DNA from: CAG-826 sp964504595
Lineage (GTDB): Bacteria > Bacillota_I > Bacilli_A > RFN20 > CAG-826
Direction of reading: 5' to 3'
Assembly: GCA_964504595.1 (NCBI GenBank)
Contig: CAZDEE010000015.1
Span: 1-34,300, forward strand
DNA: 34,300 nt
Shown here: in pieces, positions 24,873 to 32,897 of the stretch
Layout of the letters: every line of letters begins with the position of its first letter
Position numbering within the stretch: the stretch's first letter is position 1
Program-made: the position numbers and the translations under genes
Notes under the pieces: model-generated
Database searches by the model: none
What the model was told of the DNA's origin: nothing
The model's input: the letters and a program-made list of their open reading frames with translations, nothing else

Positions 24873-24908
24873 TGTATTAATTTTAATTAATACAAAATAT
24901 AAAGTCAA
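24873..24908 (-). promoter_or_regulatory. Promoter of the redox operon with palindrome over the -10
   Basis: On the minus strand: -35 TTGACT (24903-24908), 17-bp spacer, -10 TAAAAT (24880-24885). The -10 lies in a perfect inverted repeat TGTATTAAT (24873-24881) / ATTAATACA (24886-24894), a likely repressor site. Confidence 0.7.
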
Positions 24909-24952
24909 GTTAAATAAATTGACAGAAAAACGCTTTTTAAAGCAAAAATTAC

Positions 24953-24989
24953 TTGTTTTTTTTGAAAGTGACTTATATTATATATAAGT
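24953..24989 (+). promoter_or_regulatory. Promoter of the thioredoxin-fold lipoprotein gene
   Basis: -35 TTGTTT (24953-24958), 17-bp spacer, -10 TATTAT (24976-24981). An inverted repeat ACTTATAT (24971-24978) / ATATAAGT (24982-24989) overlaps the -10. The -35 is weak, and a TTGAAA at 24962 is an alternative. Confidence 0.5.
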
Positions 24990-25014
24990 AAGTAGAGAAG
25001 GAAGGGATTGTTTT

Positions 25015-25845
25015 ATGAAAAATAAAGCTAATATATTTTTATTAGGGGCTTTATTGCTATCGTGTGCGGCTTTAGAGTCATGTTCAAAACCAAATTTAAA
25101 AGGAGATCCTGTTAATTATACATTTACTTTACAATCAATTAATGGAAAATCAAGATTAACAAATGTTGAAGTTAAATTATATGCTGGTAAACATTTAATT
25201 ACCTCTGGATTTACTGGAGCAAATGGTGTCGCAGAAATTTCTGCAGTTCCATATAATTACACAGTTAAATTTGATAATCTAGCTGATCATTATTTAAAAG
25301 ATACGAAGTTTACGACAAGTAAAGATGATGATGATTATTCTTATGTCTATAAGATTCCATCAACTGTTAGAAATGAAGAGATGCCTATCGATAAAATATA
25401 TAGAGAATATGATGTTGTTTATGATTTTGATGTAACTGATAGTGAAGGTAATAGCTTTTCATTCTATGATGAATTCCAAAAGTATGATATGTTCTTTATC
25501 AATTTCTTCTATGTTGATTGCTATTGGTGTCAACAAGAATTTCCTGTTTTAAAAAAGGCGATAGAAGGATATGAGGATAAAGTTGGTATGATTCTTATCG
25601 ATATCAATTATAACGATACAAATGAATATATAAATCGATTAAAAACCGCTTATGACATTCCTTTTAAAATGGCAAGAGAGGGAAATTCTGGTTTGTCTAC
25701 TGCCTTTAACGTTACTGGAACTCCATGTAGTGTAATTGTCGATAAATATGGAATTTACACTCAAAGAATTGAAGGTTATCATGCTGATACTGATTTCTTT
25801 ACTGAGCTATTTATTAAATATACAATGCCTACTTATAATCCATAA
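25015..25845 (+). CDS. Lipoprotein with thioredoxin-like (TlpA-type) domain
   Basis: Extracytoplasmic lipid-anchored thiol protein. Signal peptide with lipobox LESC (Cys23). Residues 33-112 form a small beta domain (VEVKLYAGKHLITSGFTGANGVAEIS, resembling carboxypeptidase-regulatory or prealbumin-like folds). Residues 135-270 are a thioredoxin fold with active site VDCYWCQQEFP (Cys169, Cys172) and a cis-Pro region TGTPCS. It is transcribed divergently from the iron-sulfur/thioredoxin operon, so it may accept or pass on electrons from it. SD AAGGAAGGG. Oxidising versus reducing direction cannot be told from sequence. Confidence 0.85.
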   Translation: MKNKANIFLLGALLLSCAALESCSKPNLKGDPVNYTFTLQSINGKSRLTNVEVKLYAGKHLITSGFTGANGVAEISAVPYNYTVKFDNLADHYLKDTKFTTSKDDDDYSYVYKIPSTVRNEEMPIDKIYREYDVVYDFDVTDSEGNSFSFYDEFQKYDMFFINFFYVDCYWCQQEFPVLKKAIEGYEDKVGMILIDINYNDTNEYINRLKTAYDIPFKMAREGNSGLSTAFNVTGTPCSVIVDKYGIYTQRIEGYHADTDFFTELFIKYTMPTYNP

Positions 25846-25850
25846 GAAAG

Positions 25851-25875
25851 ATACTCTTTAAAAAGAGTATTTTTT
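25851..25875 (+). terminator. Intrinsic terminator of the lipoprotein gene
   Basis: ATACTCTT/AAGAGTAT, an 8-bp perfect stem with loop TAAA and six T. Confidence 0.85.
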
Positions 25876-25886
25876 CTTCTTAAAAT
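25857..25886 (+). promoter_or_regulatory. Possible ybeY operon promoter inside the preceding terminator
   Basis: -35-like TTTAAA in the terminator loop, 18-bp spacer, -10-like TAAAAT (25881-25886). Only 45 bp separate the terminator from ybeY, so any promoter must lie about here. Confidence 0.3.
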
Positions 25887-25915
25887 CGTTTAAAATATAT
25901 ATGAAGGTGATAATA

Positions 25916-26380
25916 ATGGAATTGATTTTTGAAAATGAATACGACGAGCAATTTGATGAGTATGAAAATATTTTGCTCGATATTGCAGATTATGCCGTTA
26001 AACTTCTAAATCGAAATAATAATTTTTCATTGGAGGTTAATTTTGTAAATAATGAAATGATACATCAAATTAATAAAGAGTATCGTCATATAGATCGACC
26101 AACTGATGTTATTAGCTTTGCATTTTTAGATGAAGTTGAAGGTGAAGTTAGCATTAATTATGGAGATAATTTATTTTTACTTGGAGAGATTTTAATTTCT
26201 ATTGATCAAGCAAAAATTCAAGCTGAGGAATATGGACATTCACTTCATAGAGAAATTTGCTTCTTATTTGTTCATGGATTGTTGCATTTACTTGGTTATG
26301 ATCATCAAAATGAAATTGAAGAAAAGGAAATGTTTTCTTTGCAAGAAAAAATATTAAATGAAAAAGGAGTTGTTCGTTAA
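25916..26380 (+). CDS. ybeY: Endoribonuclease YbeY
   Basis: Zinc-dependent RNase for 16S rRNA 3'-end maturation and ribosome quality control. The zinc site HGLLHLLGYDH is the family signature (HGxLHLxGYDH), and RPTDVISFAF and GEILISIDQA are also typical. 154 residues. I start at 25916, preceded by AAGGTGAT; an in-frame ATG at 25901 lies ahead of that SD. It heads ybeY-cdd-era-recO. In Bacillus it follows phoH and yqfF and is separated from cdd by dgkA; none of these three is present here. Confidence 0.96.
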   Translation: MELIFENEYDEQFDEYENILLDIADYAVKLLNRNNNFSLEVNFVNNEMIHQINKEYRHIDRPTDVISFAFLDEVEGEVSINYGDNLFLLGEILISIDQAKIQAEEYGHSLHREICFLFVHGLLHLLGYDHQNEIEEKEMFSLQEKILNEKGVVR

Positions 26381-26381
26381 A

Positions 26382-26783
26382 ATGAATGATTTAGAATTAA
26401 TTAAAGAGGCAAAATTAGCTAGATTAAAAGCTTATGCGCCATACTCAAAATTCTTAGTAGGGGCGGCTTTGTTGTGCAGTGATGGTACTGTATTTCATGG
26501 CGCAAATATCGAAAATAGTTCTTATTCTTTATGTATGTGCGCTGAAAGAAATGCAATTTATCATGCTTATATGAATGGTTATCGAAAAGAAGATTTTGTT
26601 TCAATCGCCTTAATTGGAGAAACTGATGATCCAATTTCACCTTGTGGTTCATGTCGACAAGTCATGCAAGAATTATTACCAAGTCATGCAAAAGTAATTA
26701 TGTCTAATATAAAGGGAGACACAAAAGTGGTTGAAGTAAAAGAATTACTTCCATTTGCTTTTGATAAGGATTGTTTATTATGA
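26382..26783 (+). CDS. cdd: Cytidine deaminase
   Basis: Zinc enzyme deaminating cytidine and deoxycytidine to the uridine forms in nucleoside salvage. The catalytic motif is CAERNAI (Cys ligand and Glu proton shuttle), and PCGSCRQ supplies the other two zinc cysteines. AYAPYSKFLVGAAL is the usual N-terminal segment. 133 residues from 26382, one base after the ybeY stop. An in-frame ATG at 26358 inside ybeY is possible, but the GGAG would then lie within the coding region. The stop overlaps era as ATGA. Confidence 0.96.
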   Translation: MNDLELIKEAKLARLKAYAPYSKFLVGAALLCSDGTVFHGANIENSSYSLCMCAERNAIYHAYMNGYRKEDFVSIALIGETDDPISPCGSCRQVMQELLPSHAKVIMSNIKGDTKVVEVKELLPFAFDKDCLL

Positions 26784-27664
26784 AATCTGGATTTATAGCG
26801 ATAATAGGTCGGCCAAATGTTGGTAAATCGACCTTAATGAATGCGATGATTGAAAAGAAAATCAGCATTATTTCTCCAAAACCACAAACAACAAGAAACG
26901 CGATTAAGGGTGTATATACATCTCCAACATCACAAATGATTTTTATTGACACTCCAGGAATTCATAAACCGAATACTACATTAGGAGAAACAATGAATAA
27001 AGAAGCGTTTTCTTCATCTCGTGATGTTGATGCAATCGTTTTAATTGTTGATGCATCTTTACCTTTTGGTGAAGGAGACCAATTTATTATTGATCGCATC
27101 GATAAGAAAATTCCTTTATTTGTTTTATTTAATAAAATTGATTTATGCACAATTCCTCAAGTTATTGAACTTAAAGATACTTATAAAACATTACTACCAA
27201 ATGCTGAAATGATTGAAATTTCTGCTTTAAAAGGGGTAAATATAGATGTATTAATTTCCAAATTAGAAGATGTTCTTGAAGAAGGACCAATGTATTTCCC
27301 AGAAAATATGATATCTGATCGTTCTGAATCATTTATTATTGCGGAGATTATCAGAGAAAAAATATTATATTTATTACGTGATGAAGTTCCTCATTCTATC
27401 GCGGTAATTGTTGAAAGAATTATCGAAAAAGAAGCTGCGATTGAAGTAAGTGCGACAATTATATGTGAAAAAGAAAGCCAAAAAGGAATTATTGTTGGCA
27501 AAGGGGGAAAGATGATTAAACGCATTGGTATGCAAGCGCGTTATGATATTGAAAAGTTACTAGGCATTAAATGCCGTTTAGAAACTTTTGTAAGAGTAGA
27601 AAAGGATTGGCGGAATAAACCGGGATTTTTAAAAGAATTTGGTTATGCTAGAGGAAATGATTAA
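26780..27664 (+). CDS. era: Ribosome-associated GTPase Era
   Basis: GTPase assisting 30S maturation by binding the 3' end of 16S rRNA. G1 GRPNVGKST, G3 DTPG, G4 NKID and G5 SALKG are present. The KH domain has EVSATIICEKESQKGIIVGKGGKMIKRIG, and the ending VRVEKDWRNKPGFLKEFGY is typical. 294 residues. The ATG overlaps the cdd stop; the last base of its TAA is the first of the recO ATG, so cdd, era and recO should be translationally coupled. The neighbouring YbeY works on the same rRNA end. Confidence 0.98.
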   Translation: MKSGFIAIIGRPNVGKSTLMNAMIEKKISIISPKPQTTRNAIKGVYTSPTSQMIFIDTPGIHKPNTTLGETMNKEAFSSSRDVDAIVLIVDASLPFGEGDQFIIDRIDKKIPLFVLFNKIDLCTIPQVIELKDTYKTLLPNAEMIEISALKGVNIDVLISKLEDVLEEGPMYFPENMISDRSESFIIAEIIREKILYLLRDEVPHSIAVIVERIIEKEAAIEVSATIICEKESQKGIIVGKGGKMIKRIGMQARYDIEKLLGIKCRLETFVRVEKDWRNKPGFLKEFGYARGND

Positions 27665-28398
27665 TGGACGTAGAAGGAATAGTTTTAAAGGTCATACCTT
27701 ATAAAGAAAAAGATGGTCTTGTTACTATTTTAACTAAGGACGGTCTTGTATCATTTTTAGCTAAGGGAATTTATAAAATTGATAGTAAGAATTCTTTATT
27801 TACGAATTTATATACCAAAGCTGTATTTGAATTAATCGAAAGTAAAAATGGCTATTATTCCTTAAAAAATGGCAAAATTATTAATTTATCCAGTAATTTT
27901 CTTGATAATTTAGATAAGATTTTAACCCTAAACGCGATTGTGGAATTAATTATTAAAACTAACGATTCAAATAATTTGAATATGCTTTATCCATACTTAG
28001 ATAATGCTTATTCTTTATTAGTTGAAAGTGAAATTGATCCTTTACTTTTTGTTGCAGTTATAGGTGTTAAATATTTAAAATATAACGGATTTGATATGAA
28101 AGTTGATGGATGTGTTATATGTAATCAAAAAAATAAATTAGTGTCCTTTGATTTTAGTAGCGGAGGATTTCTTTGTTATAGACATTTCGATTCAAATAAA
28201 AACACTAATCAAAGCAGTTCTTATTTAAAGGCAATTAGGCAACTATTTTTAGTGCCATATTATAAACTTGATTTATTAGCAATTGACCAAAAAGAAATTA
28301 TTTCTATTTTGATTAATTTAAAAGAATTTATGAGTGATAGCTGTGGTGTTTTTTGGTCAGGTATTGAGACAATTATTAAAAGTCGAAGAAATATATAA
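27664..28398 (+). CDS. recO: DNA repair protein RecO
   Basis: Recombination mediator acting with RecR to load RecA on gaps. The N-terminal OB fold has EGIVLKVIPYKEKDGLVTILTKDGLVSFLAKG; the C-terminal helical part holds a zinc-type cluster with CVICNQ and a later Cys/His pair in GGFLCYRH. 244 residues. Starts in the TAATG shared with era. The position after era is standard for Bacillota. The downstream hairpin at 28455 probably ends the transcript. Confidence 0.93.
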   Translation: MDVEGIVLKVIPYKEKDGLVTILTKDGLVSFLAKGIYKIDSKNSLFTNLYTKAVFELIESKNGYYSLKNGKIINLSSNFLDNLDKILTLNAIVELIIKTNDSNNLNMLYPYLDNAYSLLVESEIDPLLFVAVIGVKYLKYNGFDMKVDGCVICNQKNKLVSFDFSSGGFLCYRHFDSNKNTNQSSSYLKAIRQLFLVPYYKLDLLAIDQKEIISILINLKEFMSDSCGVFWSGIETIIKSRRNI

Positions 28399-28425
28399 AA
28401 AGTCCAAAAGTTCACTTATAATAGG

Positions 28426-28454
28426 TTGACATCAACAATGTAGATTATTATACT
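28426..28454 (+). promoter_or_regulatory. glyQS promoter
   Basis: Perfect -35 TTGACA, 17-bp spacer, -10 TATACT. It probably drives glyQS-dnaG-rpoD-trmK-yqfO. Confidence 0.88.
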
Positions 28455-28485
28455 ATCTTTTGTTTTTTAAACAAAAGATTTTTTT
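28455..28485 (+). terminator. Intrinsic terminator at the glyQS transcription start
   Basis: ATCTTTTGT/ACAAAAGAT, a perfect 9-bp stem with loop TTTTTAA, ending in seven T. It starts right after the -10 box, so only transcripts from recO contain the whole 5' arm. Confidence 0.8.
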
Positions 28486-28501
28486 ATTGAGGTGAAAATA
28501 T

Positions 28502-29875
28502 ATGAAAAATATTCCTTTTGAGAAAATAGTTACCCATTTACAAACCTCAGGATTTGTTTTCCAAGGTTCAGAAATTTATGGTGGACTTTCTAATTCATGG
28601 GACTACGGTCCTTTAGGCGTTGAGCTTAAAAATAATATAAAAAAGGCATGGTGGAAAAAATTTGTCCAAGAATCACCAACCAATGTTGGAATGGATGCAG
28701 CAATTTTAATGAATCCCCGCGTTTGGGAAGCTACCGGGCATGTTTCTACATTCAACGATCCTTTAATTGATTGTAAAGAGTGTAAAAGCCGTCATCGTGC
28801 TGATCAACTTATTGAAGCCGCTTTTCCTGATGTTAATGTTGCATCGATGACAAATGAACAAATGATGGCTTTTATAAGAGAAAACCACGTTGTTTGTCCT
28901 AAATGTGGAAAAAGTAATTTTACCGATATTCGTCAGTTCAATATGATGTTTAAGACTCATATTGGTGTAACAGATGATTCAAAATCAGTCGTTTATTTAA
29001 GACCTGAAACTGCACAAGGTATATTTGTTAACTTCAAGAATGTTGTTCGTACAATGAGAAAAAAATTGCCTGTTGGAATTTGTCAAATTGGTAAGTCATT
29101 TAGAAACGAAATTACTCCAGGAAACTTTATTTTCAGAACACGTGAATTCGAACAAATGGAAATGGAATTCTTCTGCAAACCAGGAACAGATCTAGAATGG
29201 TTTGCTTATTGGAAGGATTATTGCATTAAATTTATGTCTGACTTAGGCTTAAATAGTGAAAATTTAAGATATAGAGACCATGAAAAAGAAGAGTTAGCTT
29301 TCTATTCTAAAGCCACAACTGATATTGAGTATTTATTCCCAACATTAGGATGGGGAGAAGTATGGGGGATTGCTGATCGTACTGACTACGATTTAAAAAG
29401 ACACCAAGAATATTCAAAGGAGGCTCTCGATTATTTAGATCCAGAGACAAATGAAAAATATGTTCCATATTGTATCGAACCTTCATTAGGATGTGACCGT
29501 TTATTTTTAGCGGTTGCATGCGAAGCTTATGAAGAAGAGCAACTTGAAAAGGATACTCGAATTGTTATGCATTTACATCCTGCTTTAGCGCCTTATAAAG
29601 CATGTATATTGCCTTTATCAAAGCAATTGTCGTCTAAGGCTAGAGAAGTATATTCATTATTAGCTAAACATTTTAATGTAACTTTTGATGAATCTGGAAG
29701 TATTGGTAAACGTTATCGTCGTCAAGATGCAATTGGAACTCCATTATGTATTACGATTGACTTTGATACTGAAAATGATAATTCAGTAACAATTCGCGAT
29801 CGTGATACCATGAGTCAAATTCGTATTTCAATTGATGAATTAGTAAAACACGTTGAAGAAAAAATTAATTTTTAA
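28502..29875 (+). CDS. glyQS: Glycyl-tRNA synthetase, single-chain (alpha2) type
   Basis: Charges tRNA-Gly. Class II synthetase of the eukaryote/archaeal-like dimer type: FQGSEIYGGLSNSWDYGPLG at the N-terminus, motif 2 SFRNEITPGNFIFRTREFEQ, motif 3 EPSLGCDRLFLA and a C-terminal anticodon-binding domain. CKEC and CPKCGK flank an insertion of zinc-ribbon look. 457 residues, full length. SD TGAGGTGA. Bacillus subtilis has the unrelated two-subunit glyQ-glyS at this place, whereas Staphylococcus has the single-chain form here. The leader is too short for a T-box. Confidence 0.97.
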   Translation: MKNIPFEKIVTHLQTSGFVFQGSEIYGGLSNSWDYGPLGVELKNNIKKAWWKKFVQESPTNVGMDAAILMNPRVWEATGHVSTFNDPLIDCKECKSRHRADQLIEAAFPDVNVASMTNEQMMAFIRENHVVCPKCGKSNFTDIRQFNMMFKTHIGVTDDSKSVVYLRPETAQGIFVNFKNVVRTMRKKLPVGICQIGKSFRNEITPGNFIFRTREFEQMEMEFFCKPGTDLEWFAYWKDYCIKFMSDLGLNSENLRYRDHEKEELAFYSKATTDIEYLFPTLGWGEVWGIADRTDYDLKRHQEYSKEALDYLDPETNEKYVPYCIEPSLGCDRLFLAVACEAYEEEQLEKDTRIVMHLHPALAPYKACILPLSKQLSSKAREVYSLLAKHFNVTFDESGSIGKRYRRQDAIGTPLCITIDFDTENDNSVTIRDRDTMSQIRISIDELVKHVEEKINF

Positions 29876-29892
29876 TTAGGAGATAGATATAT

Positions 29893-31665
29893 ATGAGTTA
29901 TGATCGTGAATTAATAGATCGAGTTTTAAATGCTGCGGATATTGTCGCGGTCATTTCATCATATATTCCTGTTATAAAAAAAGGACATAATTATGAAGCA
30001 ATATGTCCATTTCATAATGATACAAATCCATCTTTAAAAATATCCGTAGAAAAGAAAATTTATCATTGCTTTGTTTGTAATTCTGGTGGTAATGCAATCA
30101 CATTTGTTCAAAAATATGAAAAAATATCATTTTTTGAAGCATTAAAAAAAGTAGCAAAAATGGTTGGAATAAATGATCCGGCCTTCGAGGAAAAAAAGAG
30201 GGTTGTTTCGCTAGATGATGCAAAAGAACCTTTATATCGAGCCTTGGAAGATTTAACATCCTATTATCATTATGCTTTAAAGACCGAGGAAGGAAAAAAA
30301 GCTTTAATCTATTTAGAAAATCGTGGACTTTATGATAGCTTACGTCAAGAGTATCAATTAGGTTATGCATTTGCCGATGGTAAGAATACTATAAATTATT
30401 TAAGATCCAAAGGTCATTCTTTAAAGACAATTGAAGAGATAGGTATTGCTAGACATAGTAATGGTGTTTATAGTGACAAAAATTTTGGCCGAGTAATTTT
30501 TCCACTTTTTGACCAAGATGGAAGAGTTATAGGATACAGTGCTAGACGATTAGATGATTCTAAAGATGAGGCAAAATATGTTAATTCTCCTGAAACAGCT
30601 TTATTTCATAAATCAAGTGTTTTATTTAACTATCATATAGCTAAAAATTTAGCACATCATGTTGGATATGTCTATCTTCTTGAAGGTTTTATGGATGTTT
30701 TTGCATTAAGAAGAATTGGAATTGATTCTTGCGTTGCTTTAATGGGAACTTCATTAACAAAGCAACATATAGCTCTTTTACGGGCATTACGATGTGAAAT
30801 TAGAATTTGTTTAGATGGTGATAATGCTGGCCAAAGCGCTACAATGAAAATCATTAAAATGCTCGATGAAGCAGAGATTAATTATCGTATAGTTTCTAAT
30901 CAAAATAGTACTAAGGATCCAGATGAGATATTAGTACAAGGTGGAGAAGAGGCACTACGTAATTATTTAAATCAATTACTTAATCGTGCTGAATTTGCTT
31001 TAGCTTATTATAAGCAAACTAATTCTCTTAACACTCTTGAAGAAAGAAAAAAATTAGTTTTTGATTTTATTCCAATTTTACTTCATACAAAGAGTCGCTT
31101 AGAATTAGAAGATTATTTCTTAAGTTTAGCTTCAGTAACTTCATTTCCAATTGATGAAATTAAGAAATTATATAAAAAAGCAAAAAAACAAAATGATGAA
31201 AATCCAGTTGCTATTTATAAATCTTTTAAACCAGAACAGAAGGAACTAAGACGCTTCTTTTTAGCGGAAAAAGAAATTCTCTATCAGATGATTAATCATA
31301 TAGAGGCTATAGAATTTTATAAAAGTGAAATTGAATTTTTCTATAATGAAGTATATCGTAATGTTGCTAATTTCATTATCGATTATTACATGAAATATTC
31401 CTCGATTGACCTAGCAGCGATGTTAAGTGAACTTGATATGAGTGAGTACCCAAATAAAGATGAATTAGCAAATGAATTAACGGAGGTTTCTTTAGAAAAA
31501 ACTCATCCTGAATATTCCCAAGAGTTGATGGAAGAGTGTAAAGAAACTATCATTACAGAACGAGAAAAAATATATCGAAAAGAACAGATTAAAACAGCTT
31601 TAGAAGGTTTATCTCCTTTAGAACAAGCTATGTATTTAACCAATTTAAAAAAAGAAAGGAAGTAA
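29893..31665 (+). CDS. dnaG: DNA primase
   Basis: Makes RNA primers at the replication fork. The CHC2 zinc finger (CPFHNDTNPS...YHCFVCNSGG, about residues 38-65) is followed by the primase core. The TOPRIM domain has LLEGFMDVFALRRIG and the metal site CLDGDNAGQ (about residues 260-315), and a C-terminal helicase-interaction region follows. 590 residues. SD TAGGAGATAG. Part of the classical macromolecular-synthesis operon with rpoD, which starts five bases downstream. Confidence 0.97.
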   Translation: MSYDRELIDRVLNAADIVAVISSYIPVIKKGHNYEAICPFHNDTNPSLKISVEKKIYHCFVCNSGGNAITFVQKYEKISFFEALKKVAKMVGINDPAFEEKKRVVSLDDAKEPLYRALEDLTSYYHYALKTEEGKKALIYLENRGLYDSLRQEYQLGYAFADGKNTINYLRSKGHSLKTIEEIGIARHSNGVYSDKNFGRVIFPLFDQDGRVIGYSARRLDDSKDEAKYVNSPETALFHKSSVLFNYHIAKNLAHHVGYVYLLEGFMDVFALRRIGIDSCVALMGTSLTKQHIALLRALRCEIRICLDGDNAGQSATMKIIKMLDEAEINYRIVSNQNSTKDPDEILVQGGEEALRNYLNQLLNRAEFALAYYKQTNSLNTLEERKKLVFDFIPILLHTKSRLELEDYFLSLASVTSFPIDEIKKLYKKAKKQNDENPVAIYKSFKPEQKELRRFFLAEKEILYQMINHIEAIEFYKSEIEFFYNEVYRNVANFIIDYYMKYSSIDLAAMLSELDMSEYPNKDELANELTEVSLEKTHPEYSQELMEECKETIITEREKIYRKEQIKTALEGLSPLEQAMYLTNLKKERK

Positions 31666-31670
31666 TTAAA

Positions 31671-32897
31671 ATGGCTACAAAAAAGAAAGTAATTGAATCT
31701 TTTGATGATGACGCAATTGAATCATTGGATTCGATTAAAAAGAAACTTGAAAAAAAAGGTAAAAGTGCAGGTTATTTAAATCAAGAAGATGTTTTTGAAG
31801 CAACAGCGATTTTTGATTTAAGTGAAGAAGATCTCGATTCATTAATTAATTATTTTAAAGATAAAGGAATTGAGATTATCGCCGAAGATGCCGAAGATAG
31901 TTTTGATAATATTGAACTTGATGAGAAATTATTAGATGAAAATGAGGATGATATGCTTGTTGATGATGATGATTTCTTTGATGATTCAGAACTAGATGAA
32001 GATTATGAATCTCTTTCTGAAATAAGTACTGATCCAAATGCTGACTTTATTACAAGTGATGTTAAGGTCAATGACTCGGTTAAAATGTACTTAAAAGAAA
32101 TTGGTAAAGTTTCATTATTGACTCCACAAGAAGAAATAGATTTAGCAAAGCGCATTCTTGAAGGCGATGAAGAAGCTAAAAAGCATCTTATAACTGCAAA
32201 TTTACGTTTGGTTGTTAATCTTGCTAAACATTATGTAGGAAGAGGTATGCAATTTCTTGATTTAATACAAGAAGGAAATATGGGATTAATTAAAGCGGTT
32301 GAAAAATTTGATTATACAAAAGGATTTAAATTTTCGACTTATGCAACATGGTGGATTAGACAAGCAATTACAAGAGCAATCGCTGATCAAGCACGTACAA
32401 TTCGTATCCCTGTTCATATGGTGGAAACAATTAATAAAATCACTAGAGTTCAACGTCAATTAGTTCAAGAACTAGGTAGAGAACCAACAGCGGAAGAAAT
32501 TAGCGATAAATTAGAAGGATCTTTAACCGCTGAAAGAATTAGAGAAATTCAAAGAATCGCGATGGATCCTGTTTCTCTTGAAACTCCAATAGGTGAAGAA
32601 GATGATTCATATTTAGGTGATTTTATTGAAGATAAAGAAGCTCAATCCCCACTTGAATATACAACTAAATCAATGTTGAAGGATGAACTATACAGTGTAA
32701 TGCGTGATTTAACAGACCGTGAAGAAAAAGTACTTAGACTTCGTTATGGCCTTGATGATAATAGACCTCGTACTTTAGAAGAGGTTGGACGTGAATTTGG
32801 TGTTACTCGAGAAAGAATCCGTCAAATTGAAGCAAAAGCAATTCGCAAATTACGTCATCCAACCCGTTCTAAACGTTTTGGAGATTATCGTGAATAA
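31671..32897 (+). CDS. rpoD: Primary sigma factor SigA/RpoD
   Basis: Housekeeping sigma factor. A region-1.1-like N-terminus is followed by an acidic Asp/Glu-rich stretch (about residues 75-115). Then come region 1.2 DSVKMYLKEIGKVSLLTP, region 2 GLIKAVEKFDYTKGFKFSTY and WWIRQAITRAIADQARTIRIP, region 3 and region 4 LEEVGREFGVTRERIRQIEAKAIRKLR. 408 residues. SD AAAGGAAG. The TTGACA/TATAAT-like promoters in the window fit its expected specificity. The 3' end overlaps the trmK start by eight bases. Confidence 0.98.
   Translation: MATKKKVIESFDDDAIESLDSIKKKLEKKGKSAGYLNQEDVFEATAIFDLSEEDLDSLINYFKDKGIEIIAEDAEDSFDNIELDEKLLDENEDDMLVDDDDFFDDSELDEDYESLSEISTDPNADFITSDVKVNDSVKMYLKEIGKVSLLTPQEEIDLAKRILEGDEEAKKHLITANLRLVVNLAKHYVGRGMQFLDLIQEGNMGLIKAVEKFDYTKGFKFSTYATWWIRQAITRAIADQARTIRIPVHMVETINKITRVQRQLVQELGREPTAEEISDKLEGSLTAERIREIQRIAMDPVSLETPIGEEDDSYLGDFIEDKEAQSPLEYTTKSMLKDELYSVMRDLTDREEKVLRLRYGLDDNRPRTLEEVGREFGVTRERIRQIEAKAIRKLRHPTRSKRFGDYRE

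Noticed and set aside
28399..28501. Glycine T-box riboswitch upstream of glyQS
   Set aside because: Only 103 bp lie between recO and glyQS, the promoter takes up half, and the transcript leader of about 40 nt cannot hold a T-box.
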